From an uncultured Sphingomonadaceae bacterium (GTDB lineage Bacteria > Pseudomonadota > Alphaproteobacteria > Sphingomonadales > Sphingomonadaceae), in NCBI GenBank assembly GCA_903871605.1, contig CAIQHF010000022.1, positions 62,001 to 126,000 of the forward strand: DNA of 64,000 bases, read 5' to 3'. Under the pieces are notes generated by a model. The model made no database searches. It was not told the origin of the DNA and saw only the letters and a list, made by a program, of their open reading frames with translations. Positions 10,923-22,730 of the stretch are shown here, in pieces (within the stretch, counting starts at the first letter, position 1; each line of letters starts with the position of its first letter). The translations under genes and the position numbers were made by a program.

Positions 10923-11021
10923 GATGGGGGCCCTTCGGTTGGCGTCTCAGGTGGGCGCGATATAGGCGCCGAAGAACCGATTCCGCAACGGCAAGCGGGG
11001 CCGTCGGGTATAAGGAATATG

Positions 11022-11330
11022 TCAGGGAGTGGGGATGATCACCTCATCGGGGCGCGCGAGCCCCATGTCGCGCCGAACCAGCTCGTCCGCCATGTCGGGA
11101 TCGACATGGCGCGAATCGAGCAGCGCGACGCGGTGCGCCAGCGCATTGCGCTGCGCCTCGACCTGCGCGAGCTGCGCCTGACGCGTCGCCAGCTGGTGCT
11201 TATAGTCGCCGAGCGCGAGCAGCCCGTTGGGGCCCGCGATCGCATAACCCGCGAAATTGCCGATCACGAGCAGCGCCAGTGCGGGCGCTGCTGCGGCTTT
11301 GATGATGGCGATCGGATCGGGTCTGCGCAT
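11022..11330 (-). CDS. ftsB: FtsB/DivIC septum-formation initiator family protein
   Basis: Short coiled-coil protein with N-terminal TM, located between eno and pdhA as is common in sphingomonads. Confidence 0.7.
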   Translation of the reverse strand: MRRPDPIAIIKAAAAPALALLVIGNFAGYAIAGPNGLLALGDYKHQLATRQAQLAQVEAQRNALAHRVALLDSRHVDPDMADELVRRDMGLARPDEVIIPTP

Positions 11331-11374
11331 GGATCGGCATTATCCATGTAAAGACTCGCCGATTCAAGGGCGTT

Positions 11375-12781
<1,407 letters not shown>

Positions 12782-12832
12782 TTATCCCCCGAGGCGGGTC
12801 ATGATCACCCGCGTAACGAAACGAGGACCGTC

Positions 12833-13393
12833 ATGGCCGAAGCACTTCCCGAAGGCACCGATCAGATCGTCCCCGGTGCCGGTTCGAACAACAATCGCGA
12901 CGAGGATGATGGCACGTCGCGCGGCAAGTCGCGGTTCGACGCGGCCGACATAAAGGACAAGGTCAACGCCAAGGCGGCCGAGTTCAAGGATCAATATGCC
13001 GACAAGGCGCGCGACTATGCCGAGCAGGGCAAGGAGCGCGCATCCGCCGGGCTCGAGTCGGTCGCGAAGATGATCGGCGACGGCGCGGCGCAGGTCGACG
13101 GTGCGCTCGGTGCGGTGTACGGCGACTATGTTCGGCGCGCCGCGGGCGCGGTATCCGATTTCTCCGATACGCTGCGCGAGAAGGACGTCGATGAGCTGAT
13201 GCACGACGCCCGCGATCTCGTCCGCCGGTCGCCGGCGATCGCGATCGGCGCCGCCGCGGCCGCCGGCTTCCTGCTCGCCCGGGTCATCAAGGCCGGCAGC
13301 GAGACGCTCGACGAGGCCGCCAAGTCGGCGTCGACAAGGTCCGGTACGACCGCCGACGGCGCAACCGCGCGCAAGCCACGATCGGCCGACTGA
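12833..13393 (+). CDS. YqjD/ElaB-like membrane-anchored stress protein
   Basis: Hydrophilic helical body (KDKVNAKAAEFKDQYADKARDYAEQGKE) and C-terminal TM preceded by LVRRSPAIAIGAAAAAGFLLARV. Confidence 0.55.
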   Translation: MAEALPEGTDQIVPGAGSNNNRDEDDGTSRGKSRFDAADIKDKVNAKAAEFKDQYADKARDYAEQGKERASAGLESVAKMIGDGAAQVDGALGAVYGDYVRRAAGAVSDFSDTLREKDVDELMHDARDLVRRSPAIAIGAAAAAGFLLARVIKAGSETLDEAAKSASTRSGTTADGATARKPRSAD

Positions 13394-13397
13394 CGCC

Positions 13398-13760
13398 ATG
13401 ACGAGGGGGGGGCCGGCGCTCGGGGTGCCCGCGCTGCTCAGGCAATTATTCGATGACGTGCGCGACGTGGCACGCGCAGAGGTTCGCCTCGTCAAGGCGC
13501 GCATCTTCGATCTGGTCCGCAAATCGCGCGCCGCGATCGGCCTGCTCATGGGTGCGCTGCTCGCGGTGCAGGGCGCCGTAACAGCGCTCATGGTCGGGCT
13601 GGTGCTGCAGCTCGCGCCATTGGTGGGGGCCGCGCTGGCCGGCGCGATCGTCATGCTGGTCGTGCTGCTGCTTGCCGGGATGTTGGTCTGGGCGGCGACG
13701 CGGCTGTTCGCGAAGACCGCAAGCCCCCCAGTCGCGAATACGGTGGAGGCCGGGACATGA
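13398..13760 (+). CDS. Phage-holin-like/YqjE-like membrane protein
   Basis: Two TM helices, amphipathic N-terminus (LLRQLFDDVRDVARAEVRLVKARI). Confidence 0.55.
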   Translation: MTRGGPALGVPALLRQLFDDVRDVARAEVRLVKARIFDLVRKSRAAIGLLMGALLAVQGAVTALMVGLVLQLAPLVGAALAGAIVMLVVLLLAGMLVWAATRLFAKTASPPVANTVEAGT

Positions 13761-14062
13761 CATCGCGGCGTCGGCTGTTTGCGGGTATCGACAAGCTCGA
13801 CGAGGCCGAGGCCGATGCGGCGGCCGCCCGCGCGCGGCTGGCGGACACGCTGGACGAGATCCAGACGCGTCTGGCGCCTTCGCAGCTGTTCGGCGACGCG
13901 ATCGACGGAATCAGGACGCGGTCCGCCGATCTGGCCGAGACGGCGGGCGAGATCGTTCGCGACCGCCCCGCCACCGTCGCGGCCGGCGCGGCGGGTGTCG
14001 CGCTGTTGTTCGCGCGCAAGCCGATCGCGCGACTGGCCGCTCGACTGTTCTCGCGACGATGA
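13757..14062 (+). CDS. DUF3618-like protein
   Basis: ARARLADTLDEIQTRLAPSQLFGDAIDGIR pattern; overlaps upstream gene by 4 nt. Confidence 0.6.
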   Translation: MTSRRRLFAGIDKLDEAEADAAAARARLADTLDEIQTRLAPSQLFGDAIDGIRTRSADLAETAGEIVRDRPATVAAGAAGVALLFARKPIARLAARLFSRR

Positions 14063-14138
14063 CGAAACCACGACAGCACTCGTCCGTTGGGCGAGTAACC
14101 CGCGCCGCGACGTGCGCCCGCCCGAAAGGATACGCTCC

Positions 14139-14684
14139 ATGACCGCGCCCTCCGACAGCCAGGATTCCGCTGCCCGCCCCTCGATCCGCGACGGCATCGA
14201 CGACGCGCGCCTGAAGGCGAGCGAGGTCGCCCATGCCGCGCTCGAGCGCACCAAGGACGGCCTCGAACAGGCGCGCGACATCGTCGCCGAAACCTATCAG
14301 ACGAGCCGCGAAAAGGCGGCCGACGCCTATTCGGCGGCGCGAGAGACCGCGAAGACCGCGGGCCGGACCGCGACCCAGGGGCTCGATTCGAATCCCCTCG
14401 CGGCGTTGCTCGGCGGGCTCGTCGTCGGCGTCGCGCTCGGCGCGCTGCTGCCGCGCACCGAGCGCGAGTCGCAGGCGCTCGGTGCCGTCGGCGAAAAGCT
14501 GCACGGTGCCGCACGCGAGGCGGCGGATGCCGCCAAGTCGGCGGGTCGGGACAAGCTCGCCGAGCTCGGGCTCAGCCGCGAGAAGGCGCGCGAGACCGCC
14601 AAGACGCTGCTCGACGACGTCATCGCCGCGATCGGTACGGCGGGCGGCGCCGCGCTCGAGAGCGCGCGGAAATCGACGACATAG
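14139..14684 (+). CDS. Hypothetical helical membrane-associated protein (YqjD/ElaB/DUF883-like)
   Basis: Lys/Ala/Glu-rich repeats plus NPLAALLGGLVVGVALGALLP segment; in-frame ATG within ORF 13779..14684. Confidence 0.5.
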   Translation: MTAPSDSQDSAARPSIRDGIDDARLKASEVAHAALERTKDGLEQARDIVAETYQTSREKAADAYSAARETAKTAGRTATQGLDSNPLAALLGGLVVGVALGALLPRTERESQALGAVGEKLHGAAREAADAAKSAGRDKLAELGLSREKARETAKTLLDDVIAAIGTAGGAALESARKSTT

Positions 14685-14790
14685 GTCGCGTGGCCGAACC
14701 GCTCGGCACAGTTTCCGTTCATCCCGGCGCGTCTAGTCGCCAAGCCTTGGGCGTCTGTGCGCCCGTTTCTTCGTAGATGGAGTTGTTTGC

Positions 14791-15396
14791 ATGATCCGTA
14801 TCCGCCTGGCATTCGCTGCCGCCCTGCTCGGGGCATCGAGCTTGGCCACGCCCATGCTCGCCACGCCGGCCGCCGCCGCGTCGGTCGACAATAGCGACCC
14901 GTCGCGATTCATCGAGACGCTCTCCGCGCAGGCCTTCCAGACGTTGCACACCGGCAGCAAGGCATCGGCGCGTGGCCAGTTCCGCAGCCTGCTCGGGCAA
15001 TATTTCGCGGTCGACGAGATCGGCGACCGGCTGATCCGCCGTTGGCGTCCGCAGATCAACCCGGCGCAATACCAGTCCTACAAGGCGGCGTTGCCCGGCT
15101 TCCTGATCGGCACCTATGCGGATCGGCTCTATGATTATTCGAACGCGCAGGTGAAGGTGACGCGCGCGGTTCCGCGCGGCGACGGTGCCGCGGTGATGAG
15201 CACGATCATCATTCCCGGCCGCAACCCGATCAACGCGATCTGGACCGTCGAGAAGATCGGTGGAGGCTACAAGGTCAGCAACTTGTCGGTGTCGGGGATC
15301 AATCTCGTGCTGACCCAGACCGCCGATTTCGACAGCTATGTCCAGCAAAACGGGTTCGACAAGCTCGTGACGTTCATGAAGTCGCGGTCGTCCTAA
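14791..15396 (+). CDS. MlaC/Ttg2D-family phospholipid-binding ABC transporter substrate-binding protein
   Basis: Signal peptide; FRSLLGQYFAVDEIGDRLIRRWR...YKAALPGFLIGTYADRLYDYS. Confidence 0.75.
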   Translation: MIRIRLAFAAALLGASSLATPMLATPAAAASVDNSDPSRFIETLSAQAFQTLHTGSKASARGQFRSLLGQYFAVDEIGDRLIRRWRPQINPAQYQSYKAALPGFLIGTYADRLYDYSNAQVKVTRAVPRGDGAAVMSTIIIPGRNPINAIWTVEKIGGGYKVSNLSVSGINLVLTQTADFDSYVQQNGFDKLVTFMKSRSS

Positions 15397-15479
15397 GCGC
15401 TGGCGTGCGCCGCGCTCTTGTGCAGCGCGGCAAACACGCCTAGCGCCTGCGGCGATCCCCACACCGCAGCAGGTCAATC

Positions 15480-15692
15480 ATGAGCAAGCTTCATCTCGTC
15501 ATCGGCGGTCGCGTTCGCGATCCGCGCGGCCTCGACTTCGAGGATCTCAAGGCGATCGAGTTCGTCGGCGTCTTTCCCGACCTGGCGACGGCGACCGATG
15601 CTTGGCGTAGCGCGTCGCAGCGCACGATCGACGACGCCGAGATGAAATACGTCGTGGTGCACCTGCACCGGTTGCTCGAACCCGAGCTCTAG
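15480..15692 (+). CDS. DUF4170 domain protein
   Basis: Short 70-aa protein, KLHLVIGGRV...FVGVFPDLATATDAWRSASQRTIDDAEMKYVVVHLHRLL. Confidence 0.65.
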   Translation: MSKLHLVIGGRVRDPRGLDFEDLKAIEFVGVFPDLATATDAWRSASQRTIDDAEMKYVVVHLHRLLEPEL

Positions 15693-15701
15693 CCCGCGCG
15701 C

Positions 15702-15735
15702 GTTCCCCGGCCGGCGCATCAGCGCCGGGGAACGA
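15702..15735. terminator. Bidirectional terminator-like hairpin between convergent genes
   Basis: Perfect 11-bp arms CGTTCCCCGGC / GCCGGGGAACG with 12-nt loop. Confidence 0.6.
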
Positions 15736-15751
15736 CCTCCGCCCCGCTGGG

Positions 15752-17080
15752 TCAGGCCGGCTCGATCTGCGCGAGCATGTCCTGCTGCTTCTTGAACATC
15801 GCCATGACGTCGCCCGAGGTGACGGGCCGCTGCTCGCCCTCGGCGACGGGCCGCTCGCCGCCGCTCGACCGGGTCGAGACGTCGACGCCCTTGGCTCTGG
15901 CCTTGGCGCGCAACGCACCGACGGTCAGCTCCTCGCGCTTGAAGTACGCGAACGGATCGAAGCGGAAGAAACGGATCGCATTCAGGTGCGTAATCTTGTC
16001 GATCTGCGCGTCGGTAAGCTTGCTCGCCGATTTCCACAGCTGCTCGGGCGCCTCGGGCCACAGCGTATCCGAATGCGGATAGTCGGACTCATAGGCGACC
16101 ATGTCCTCGCCTATGTCCTCGAGATTCTTGAGGCCGAAGGCATCGTCGATGAAGCAGTTGAGGAAGTGGCGCTTGTAGACCTCGCTGGGCTTGAGGTCCT
16201 GATAAAGCGAGTTAGTCCACGCCTTGTGCCGCCAGTTGGAAAAATCCGCGCGCTCGAGGAAATAGGGCACCCAGCCGAGACTGCCCTCCGACAGCGCGAT
16301 CCGCATCTCGGGATAGTCGTGCAGCGCCTTGAGCTGCAGCCAATCCGCCGCGCCCTGCACGATCGACAGCGGCATCGTCGAAATCCACGCCTCGATCGGC
16401 GTCTCCATCGAGGCGTGCGGGGCGGGATTGCCCGAGCCGATATGCAGGCAGATCGTCATGTCGGTATCGGAAATCGCCTTCCAGAACGGATTCCAATAAT
16501 CGTTGTGGATGCTGGGCAAGCCCTGGATCGACGGATTCTCGTTGATCGAGACGGCGGTGCAGCCCTTTTTCGCGATCCGGTGCAGTTCGGCGACCGTCGC
16601 GGGAATGTCCCAGGTCGGCAACAGCGAGCAGGGGATGAAGCGGCCCGGATAGGCCGCCGACCATTCGTCGATCTGCCAGTCATTATACGCCTGGAGATGC
16701 TTGAGCGAGTTCACCCGATCGGGCGCATTGGCGAAGTTGCGGCTGTCCATGCAGATCGCATTGCCGAAGTTGAGCGACGCGGCGATGCCGTTGACGTCCA
16801 TGTCGTCGATTCGGGCGTGGACGTCGTAGCAACCGGCGCGGAGTTGCTCGATCGCGGTGGGCTCCATGCCATATTCGTCCATCGGCCGGCCGACGACCGC
16901 GTTGAGCCCGACGGAGGGCTTCCGCATGCCCATATATTCCCAGTAATTATTGCCGTCCGGACGCGTGCAGAATTTGGGCGCGGTCGCGAGCGCCTCGCCC
17001 GACAGATGGTTTTTGAACAGGTCGGGCGGCTCGCAGATATGATCGTCGACGCTGATCAGGATCATGTCGTTCATTTCCAT
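15752..17080 (-). CDS. Amidohydrolase family protein (metal-dependent TIM barrel)
   Basis: MILISVDDHICEPPDLFKNHL; ALSEGSLGWVPYFLERAD; MVAYESDYPHSDTLWP. Confidence 0.75.
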   Translation of the reverse strand: MEMNDMILISVDDHICEPPDLFKNHLSGEALATAPKFCTRPDGNNYWEYMGMRKPSVGLNAVVGRPMDEYGMEPTAIEQLRAGCYDVHARIDDMDVNGIAASLNFGNAICMDSRNFANAPDRVNSLKHLQAYNDWQIDEWSAAYPGRFIPCSLLPTWDIPATVAELHRIAKKGCTAVSINENPSIQGLPSIHNDYWNPFWKAISDTDMTICLHIGSGNPAPHASMETPIEAWISTMPLSIVQGAADWLQLKALHDYPEMRIALSEGSLGWVPYFLERADFSNWRHKAWTNSLYQDLKPSEVYKRHFLNCFIDDAFGLKNLEDIGEDMVAYESDYPHSDTLWPEAPEQLWKSASKLTDAQIDKITHLNAIRFFRFDPFAYFKREELTVGALRAKARAKGVDVSTRSSGGERPVAEGEQRPVTSGDVMAMFKKQQDMLAQIEPA

Positions 17081-17212
17081 GGCATCTCTCCCGACGGGCC
17101 CGCTTTTGACCCGCGCAATGGCCGCATCATACCATCGACGGGGCGGCGACAGCAGGTCGCCCCGCATAGTGGCGTGCAAAACCGCCAAAGCGATGTTGGT
17201 GGTCAAGCCGGC

Positions 17213-18400
17213 CTAAAGCGCCTGCGCCGCCGCCCAGCCGCTCGCCCACGCCCATTGGAAGTTGTAGCCGCCCAGCCATCCGGTGACGTCGACGGCCTCG
17301 CCGATCGCGTAGAGCCCGGGCACCGCGCGCGCCGCCATCGTCTGCGATGACAGGCCGGCCGTCGCGATACCGCCGACGGTCACCTCCGCCTTGGCGAACC
17401 CCTCGGTGCCGTCCGGCACGAAGCGCCAGTCGGCAAGCCGGCGCTCGGCGGCCTCGAGCGCGCGATCGGACAGGTTGGCAAGCTCGCCGACGAGCCCGAG
17501 CCGCTCCGCCAGCGCCTCGGCGAGGCGATCGGGCAGCGTCCCCCCCAATGCCGAGCGCAGCCCCGCGCGCGGCCGCATACGCTTGGCTTGGCGCAACCAA
17601 CCTGCGGGTTGATCGGGGGCGAAGTCGATGCCGATCGGCTCGCCATGCCGCCAATAGGAGGAGATTTGCAGGATCGCGGGGCCCGACAGCCCGCGGTGCG
17701 TGAACAGCGCGGCCTCGCGAAACGCCGCCTTGCCCGCACGCGCGACGACGTCGCTCGCGACCCCCGAGAGCGAGGTGAACAACGCCCCCTCCCCGCCCAG
17801 CGTCAGCGGCACCAGCGCGGGTCGCGGCTCGACGACCTTGAGGCCGAACCGGCGGGCGATGTCGTAGGCGATCCCGGTCGCGCCCATTTTGGGGATCGAG
17901 GGCCCGCCGGTTGCGATCACCAGCGCGGGCGCCTGCGCGACGTGGCGGCCGTGCGGCACCGTGAAGCGAGCGTCGGCATGCTCGATCGCGTCGAAACCGG
18001 CGCCGCAACGGATCGTGACGTCACCCCGATCGCACTCGTCGAGCAGCATCGCGACGATCTGCCTGGCCGAGCCATCGCAGAACAGCTGACCCAGTGTCTT
18101 TTCGTGCCAGGCGATGCCATGTGCCTCGACCAGCGCGATGAAATCCTGCGGCGCATAGCGGCCGAGCGCGGACTTTGCGAAATGCGGGTTGGCCGAGAGA
18201 TAGCGATCGGATGCTGCGTGCAAATTGGTGAAGTTGCACCGGCCGCCGCCCGAGATCAGGATCTTCTTCCCGGGTTGGTCGGCATGATCGATTACCAGCA
18301 CCCGCCGTCCGCGCAGGCCCGCGACCGCGGCACACATCAGCCCCGCACCGCCCGCACCCAGGATGATAGCGTCGTAGGTCTCGGGCGGCACGCTCATCAT
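17213..18400 (-). CDS. NAD(P)/FAD-dependent oxidoreductase, HI0933/YhiN family
   Basis: DAIILGAGGAGLMCA, KKILISGGGRCNFTN, TGWLGGYNFQWAWASG. Confidence 0.85.
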   Translation of the reverse strand: MMSVPPETYDAIILGAGGAGLMCAAVAGLRGRRVLVIDHADQPGKKILISGGGRCNFTNLHAASDRYLSANPHFAKSALGRYAPQDFIALVEAHGIAWHEKTLGQLFCDGSARQIVAMLLDECDRGDVTIRCGAGFDAIEHADARFTVPHGRHVAQAPALVIATGGPSIPKMGATGIAYDIARRFGLKVVEPRPALVPLTLGGEGALFTSLSGVASDVVARAGKAAFREAALFTHRGLSGPAILQISSYWRHGEPIGIDFAPDQPAGWLRQAKRMRPRAGLRSALGGTLPDRLAEALAERLGLVGELANLSDRALEAAERRLADWRFVPDGTEGFAKAEVTVGGIATAGLSSQTMAARAVPGLYAIGEAVDVTGWLGGYNFQWAWASGWAAAQAL

Positions 18401-18428
18401 GCCGCCCTAGCCGTGTCCGCGGCCCGCG

Positions 18429-20066
18429 TCAGCCGCCGAGATTGTCGGTGCGCCGGATGAACCCGGCGACGCTGTCGTGCAGTTCCTTGAGCGACTGCTC
18501 ATGCGCATAGACCATGTGGCCCGACTGATAATAATGATATTCGATATTGGCCTGCAGCTTGGCCGGGATCGGCAGATGGTGCATCTCGTACCAACCTTCG
18601 TAGAAGGGCGTGGCCAGATCGTAATAGCCGCCGTTGACCATCACCTTGAGCTGCGGATTATATTTCATGGCGGATGCGATGTCGGGCATCACGTTGACCG
18701 GACCGGGGAAAGCCATCGGCATACCCGGCTGCTTGTGCGTGAAGCTCCAATCCTTGCCGATGTCGATCTCGGGCTTGTAGACCTTGTCCTCGCCGAATTT
18801 GAGATCCTTGCGGACATAGTCGTTGAACGCCGAGACATAGGCCGAGCCGATCGCCGCCGATTGCGGATCATAGTCGGCGGTCTTGGAGAGCGGGTCCATG
18901 TCGGGGCCCGAGAAGCGCGTGTCGAGCCGGCCGGTGGTGAGCCCGGCGCTGTCCTGCAACTCCTTCGAGAACATCCCGCCATCGATACGCAGATGCGCCT
19001 TGAGGATATAGGCGGCGGGCAGACCGGTATATTGGGCAAGCTTGTCGGCGACCGCGCGCTCCTGCGCCGGATCGAGCTCGGCGCCCATCTGGAGCGCCTG
19101 CGCATAATCGGTGTTGGCGAAATGCTCGACCTCGGCGAGGAAGGGTTCGATCGTCGCCGTCCGCCCGCCGGGCAAGGTGTTGTGATACCAGGCGGTCGCC
19201 GCATAGGTAGGCAGCGTCGTGACATAGGCCTCGTCCGAGCCCGGATTGGTTTCGGGTCCGTCGGCCGAGAGGTCGAAATTGAGGATCTGCGACAGCAGGA
19301 TCACGCCGTTGAAATCGATGTCGTCGCCGGTCTCGAGCTCGTTGACCACGACCGCCGAGCGCGGCGTCCCATAGCTCTCGCCGAACAGATATTTTGGCGA
19401 ATTCCAGCGGCCATATTTGGACAGGAAGCCCTTGATGAACTCGCTGAACGCGTGCGCGTCGGCGTCGACGCCGAGAAAGGCCTTCTCCTTGTCCTTGCCC
19501 GCGATCCGGCTGAACCCGGTGCCGGGCGCGTCGATGAAAACGAGATCGGAGGCGTCGAGCAGGCTGTAGGCATTGTCGACGGTGCGATAGGGTGCCGCCG
19601 GCGTGTGGCTGTCATCGGCGGTGACGACGCGGCGCGGGCCGAACGCCCCCATGTGCAGCCACACGGACGACGATCCCGGGCCGCCATTATAGAGAAAGGT
19701 GATCGGGCGATCGGCGGACGGCACGCCCTTCTTGAAATAGCCGACATAGAAGATCGAGGCTTCCGCCTTGGCGTTCTTCTTGTCGCCAAGATCGCTGTCC
19801 GACTGCTCGCGCCATGCCGCATCGTCCCAACCGTCGGGATGGACGATGATCGTCCCGGCAACCGCCTTATAGTCGATCTTGCGACCCTCGACGGCGACCG
19901 ATCCCGCTGTCTCGGAGGTCTCGGGGGCAAACAGAACGCCCTTGTCGGGCGCGGCGGTCGCGGCGTCGGGCTTCTTGCTTGGCGCGGGCGACGCCTTGGG
20001 AATGTCGGCGGCATGGAGCGCGCTCGCCAAAACGATCGAGCCGGAGAACAGCAACGCCTTCTTCAT
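18429..20066 (-). CDS. S10 family serine carboxypeptidase-like peptidase
   Basis: FLYNGGPGSSSVWLHMGAFGPRRV and LFGESYGTPRSA; signal peptide. Confidence 0.85.
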   Translation of the reverse strand: MKKALLFSGSIVLASALHAADIPKASPAPSKKPDAATAAPDKGVLFAPETSETAGSVAVEGRKIDYKAVAGTIIVHPDGWDDAAWREQSDSDLGDKKNAKAEASIFYVGYFKKGVPSADRPITFLYNGGPGSSSVWLHMGAFGPRRVVTADDSHTPAAPYRTVDNAYSLLDASDLVFIDAPGTGFSRIAGKDKEKAFLGVDADAHAFSEFIKGFLSKYGRWNSPKYLFGESYGTPRSAVVVNELETGDDIDFNGVILLSQILNFDLSADGPETNPGSDEAYVTTLPTYAATAWYHNTLPGGRTATIEPFLAEVEHFANTDYAQALQMGAELDPAQERAVADKLAQYTGLPAAYILKAHLRIDGGMFSKELQDSAGLTTGRLDTRFSGPDMDPLSKTADYDPQSAAIGSAYVSAFNDYVRKDLKFGEDKVYKPEIDIGKDWSFTHKQPGMPMAFPGPVNVMPDIASAMKYNPQLKVMVNGGYYDLATPFYEGWYEMHHLPIPAKLQANIEYHYYQSGHMVYAHEQSLKELHDSVAGFIRRTDNLGG

Positions 20067-20155
20067 CGAAATCCCCTTCGAGAACGTGTATCACCCCGCC
20101 AACACGCTAAACGTGCGGGCGCGCGCGCAGCAAGGGATTTCCGCCGGTCGCGGGC

Positions 20156-21550
20156 TCAGCCGGCGACGCCGCCCAAAGCGCGAACGCTATCCACCGCGGT
20201 GGTGAGCTGGCGCGTCTGCAGATCGAGCAACGCGCGCTCGGCATCGAGCGCCGCGGTCTGCGCGGTCACCACCTCGAGATAGTCCGAGGCGCCGTCACGG
20301 TAGCGGATCAGCGCAAGATCGCGCGTCTTGTCCGCAGAGTTCGCCGCATCCTTCTGGTCGCGCGTTTCCTGGACGAGATCGCGCCCGAGCGCGAGATCAT
20401 CCTCGACCTCGCGAAATGCGGTCAGCACGGTCTGCTTATAGTCGGCAGCGGCTTCGTTGAACTGCGCGCGCGCGATCCGCACGCGCGACAGGCGCGCACC
20501 GCCGTCGAAGATGTTGAAAGCCAGAGAGGCCGGCCCGAGCGCCCAGAAGCTGCTCGCCGCGCTCAGCAAATTGGGGCCCGTCGTCTCGCCACCGGCGCTT
20601 CCGCCAAGCGACAGAGACGGATAGAGCGCTGCGCGCGCGACGCCGATGCGGGCGTTGGCGGCGAATACGCGGCGTTCGGCAGCGTCGATGTCCGGACGGC
20701 GCTGAAGCAGCGTCGAGGGCGTGCCCGACGGGAAGGACGGCGCCTTGGTCTGGCGCGCATCGGGGGCGATCGTGAAGCTCGACGCGGGCTCACCGATGAG
20801 CGCGGCGACCGCATGTTCGTATGCCGCGCGCTGCTGGCGGACCTCGGACACCTCGGCACGCGCGGTAGCGAGCTGCGTGCGCGCGCGGCTGGTATCCAGG
20901 CCCGAGGCGACGCCGCCCTCGTGGCGCGTGATCGTCAGATCGTAGGCGCGCTGATAGGCCTGGACGGTCTGCGCGAGCAGTTCGGCGCGCGCGTCGAGCC
21001 CCCGCATCTGGAAATAGGCGGTGGCAAGACTGGCCTGGAGGCCGAGACGGATGCCCGCGACATCGGCGGCACTCGCCGCCGCGTCCGCGCGGTTGGCGCG
21101 GATCGAGTTGCGCACCCGCCCGAACAGATCGATCTCCCAGGAAAGCGACGCGCCGACCTGATATTCATTGTAGGTGACCGAGGAGCCGGTCGTCAGCGGT
21201 CGGTTGGCGGGCACGCGATCGCGCGATGCATTGCCGACCGCATCGACCTGCGGGAATAGGTCCGCCCGCGCCTCGTGCAGCGCGCCGACGGCTTCGTCGT
21301 AGCGCGCGACCGCCGCGGCAAGCGAGGGATTGGCGGCCTCGATCCGCGCCTCGAGCCCGGTCAGCACGGGATCACCGAACGCCGTCCACCATGCAGCCGG
21401 CGCGGCGTCGGCTGCGGGCGCCGCCGTCGTCCACCCCGTCGGGACCTCCATATAGGTCGAGGAGACCGCGACGCTGGGCCGGTGATAGTCAGGCGCCAGC
21501 GAGCAGCCCGACAGCAGCAGCGCGGCAAAGAGCGCCTTACTGCTTGGCAT
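20156..21550 (-). CDS. NodT-family outer-membrane efflux lipoprotein
   Basis: LLLSGCSLAPDYHRP lipobox and OEP repeats; operon with RND genes. Confidence 0.88.
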   Translation of the reverse strand: MPSSKALFAALLLSGCSLAPDYHRPSVAVSSTYMEVPTGWTTAAPAADAAPAAWWTAFGDPVLTGLEARIEAANPSLAAAVARYDEAVGALHEARADLFPQVDAVGNASRDRVPANRPLTTGSSVTYNEYQVGASLSWEIDLFGRVRNSIRANRADAAASAADVAGIRLGLQASLATAYFQMRGLDARAELLAQTVQAYQRAYDLTITRHEGGVASGLDTSRARTQLATARAEVSEVRQQRAAYEHAVAALIGEPASSFTIAPDARQTKAPSFPSGTPSTLLQRRPDIDAAERRVFAANARIGVARAALYPSLSLGGSAGGETTGPNLLSAASSFWALGPASLAFNIFDGGARLSRVRIARAQFNEAAADYKQTVLTAFREVEDDLALGRDLVQETRDQKDAANSADKTRDLALIRYRDGASDYLEVVTAQTAALDAERALLDLQTRQLTTAVDSVRALGGVAG

Positions 21551-22730
21551 CGGGGCCTGCCTTGGCATTGCCGGGCGACGCGATCCGCACCGGATCGCCA
21601 TTAGCGATCGCGTCGGGCGGGCTGTCGATCACGCGATCGGCCCGCGTCAGGCCGGCCGTCACCTCGAGCGTGTCGCCCAGGTCGCGTCCGATCTTGATCG
21701 CGTGCAGCTTCACCTTGTTGCCGGGCCCGGCGACCGCCACGAGCGTGCCGTCGCTGCGATAGAGCACCGCGCTCGCCGGGATGACGACGGAACCCGACGT
21801 GCCGGTGATCGGGAAGCGGACCTGCGCATAGGCGCCGGGCTTGAGCGCGCGATCGGGATTCGCCGCCTGGAGCTCGACGAGCACCGAGCCCGATTGCTGG
21901 TCGACCGCGCCCGCGGCACGCGTCAGCTCGGCGTCGAAGCTGCGCCCCGGATATTCCGGGAGCGTCAGCGTGACATGAAGGCCGGGATGGATCTCGGCCG
22001 AATAGGCCTGCGGGACGCGAACATAGATGCGCATCCGGCTGACATCGGAGACGGTGAAGAGCGGCTGATCGGCGGCGCTGCCGGCGGTGACCAGCTGGCC
22101 GATCTGAGTCGAACGACTGGTGACGACGCCCGAGAACGGCGCGACCAGCCGGGTGAACCCGGTCAGCGCGCTCAACCGGCCGACATTGGCAGCGGCGGCG
22201 TTGGTCAGCGCCTTCTTGGCGGCGAGATCGCCCTGCTTCTCGTCCGACTCCTGTTTCGAGACGGCATCCTTCTGAAGCAGCGTCGACCAGCGTGTCGCGG
22301 TCGTATCGGCGAGGTTCTGATTGGCCTTGGCGGTCTCGAGATCGGCACGGGCCGCGACGAGCTGCTGCTGCACCTCGGGCGCATCGATCGTCGCGAGCAC
22401 CTGCCCGGCTTTCACCGGCGAGCCGATGTCGACATACCATTTGCTGACATAGCCGTTCGTCCGCGCGTATATCGGCGCGCTGTTGAGCGCCTGCACATTG
22501 CCGGGAAGCACCAGCGAATTGCTGTCGGGCTCGCCGCCGGGCATCACCACCGAGACGGTCTCTGTCGCCTGATCCTGCGTCCAGCTGGCGAGCTGGTGGT
22601 CGGCATGGCGGCGCGACAATATGCCCCACGCCACGAGCAGCAGCGCGACGACGACCGCGATGATGCCGATCCTCTTCAGCAGACGATTGTCCACGGGCGG
22701 GACCTGCTCGCCATGGGTGGCGTCATGCAT
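21537..22730 (-). CDS. RND efflux periplasmic adaptor (MFP)
   Basis: YVSKWYVDIGSPVKAGQVLATIDAPEVQQQ; FSGVVTSRSTQIGQLV. Confidence 0.9.
   Translation of the reverse strand: MHDATHGEQVPPVDNRLLKRIGIIAVVVALLLVAWGILSRRHADHQLASWTQDQATETVSVVMPGGEPDSNSLVLPGNVQALNSAPIYARTNGYVSKWYVDIGSPVKAGQVLATIDAPEVQQQLVAARADLETAKANQNLADTTATRWSTLLQKDAVSKQESDEKQGDLAAKKALTNAAAANVGRLSALTGFTRLVAPFSGVVTSRSTQIGQLVTAGSAADQPLFTVSDVSRMRIYVRVPQAYSAEIHPGLHVTLTLPEYPGRSFDAELTRAAGAVDQQSGSVLVELQAANPDRALKPGAYAQVRFPITGTSGSVVIPASAVLYRSDGTLVAVAGPGNKVKLHAIKIGRDLGDTLEVTAGLTRADRVIDSPPDAIANGDPVRIASPGNAKAGPDAKQ

Noticed and set aside
18477-20282. 601-aa plus-strand ORF
   Set aside because: Antisense to the S10 peptidase; no recognisable motifs.
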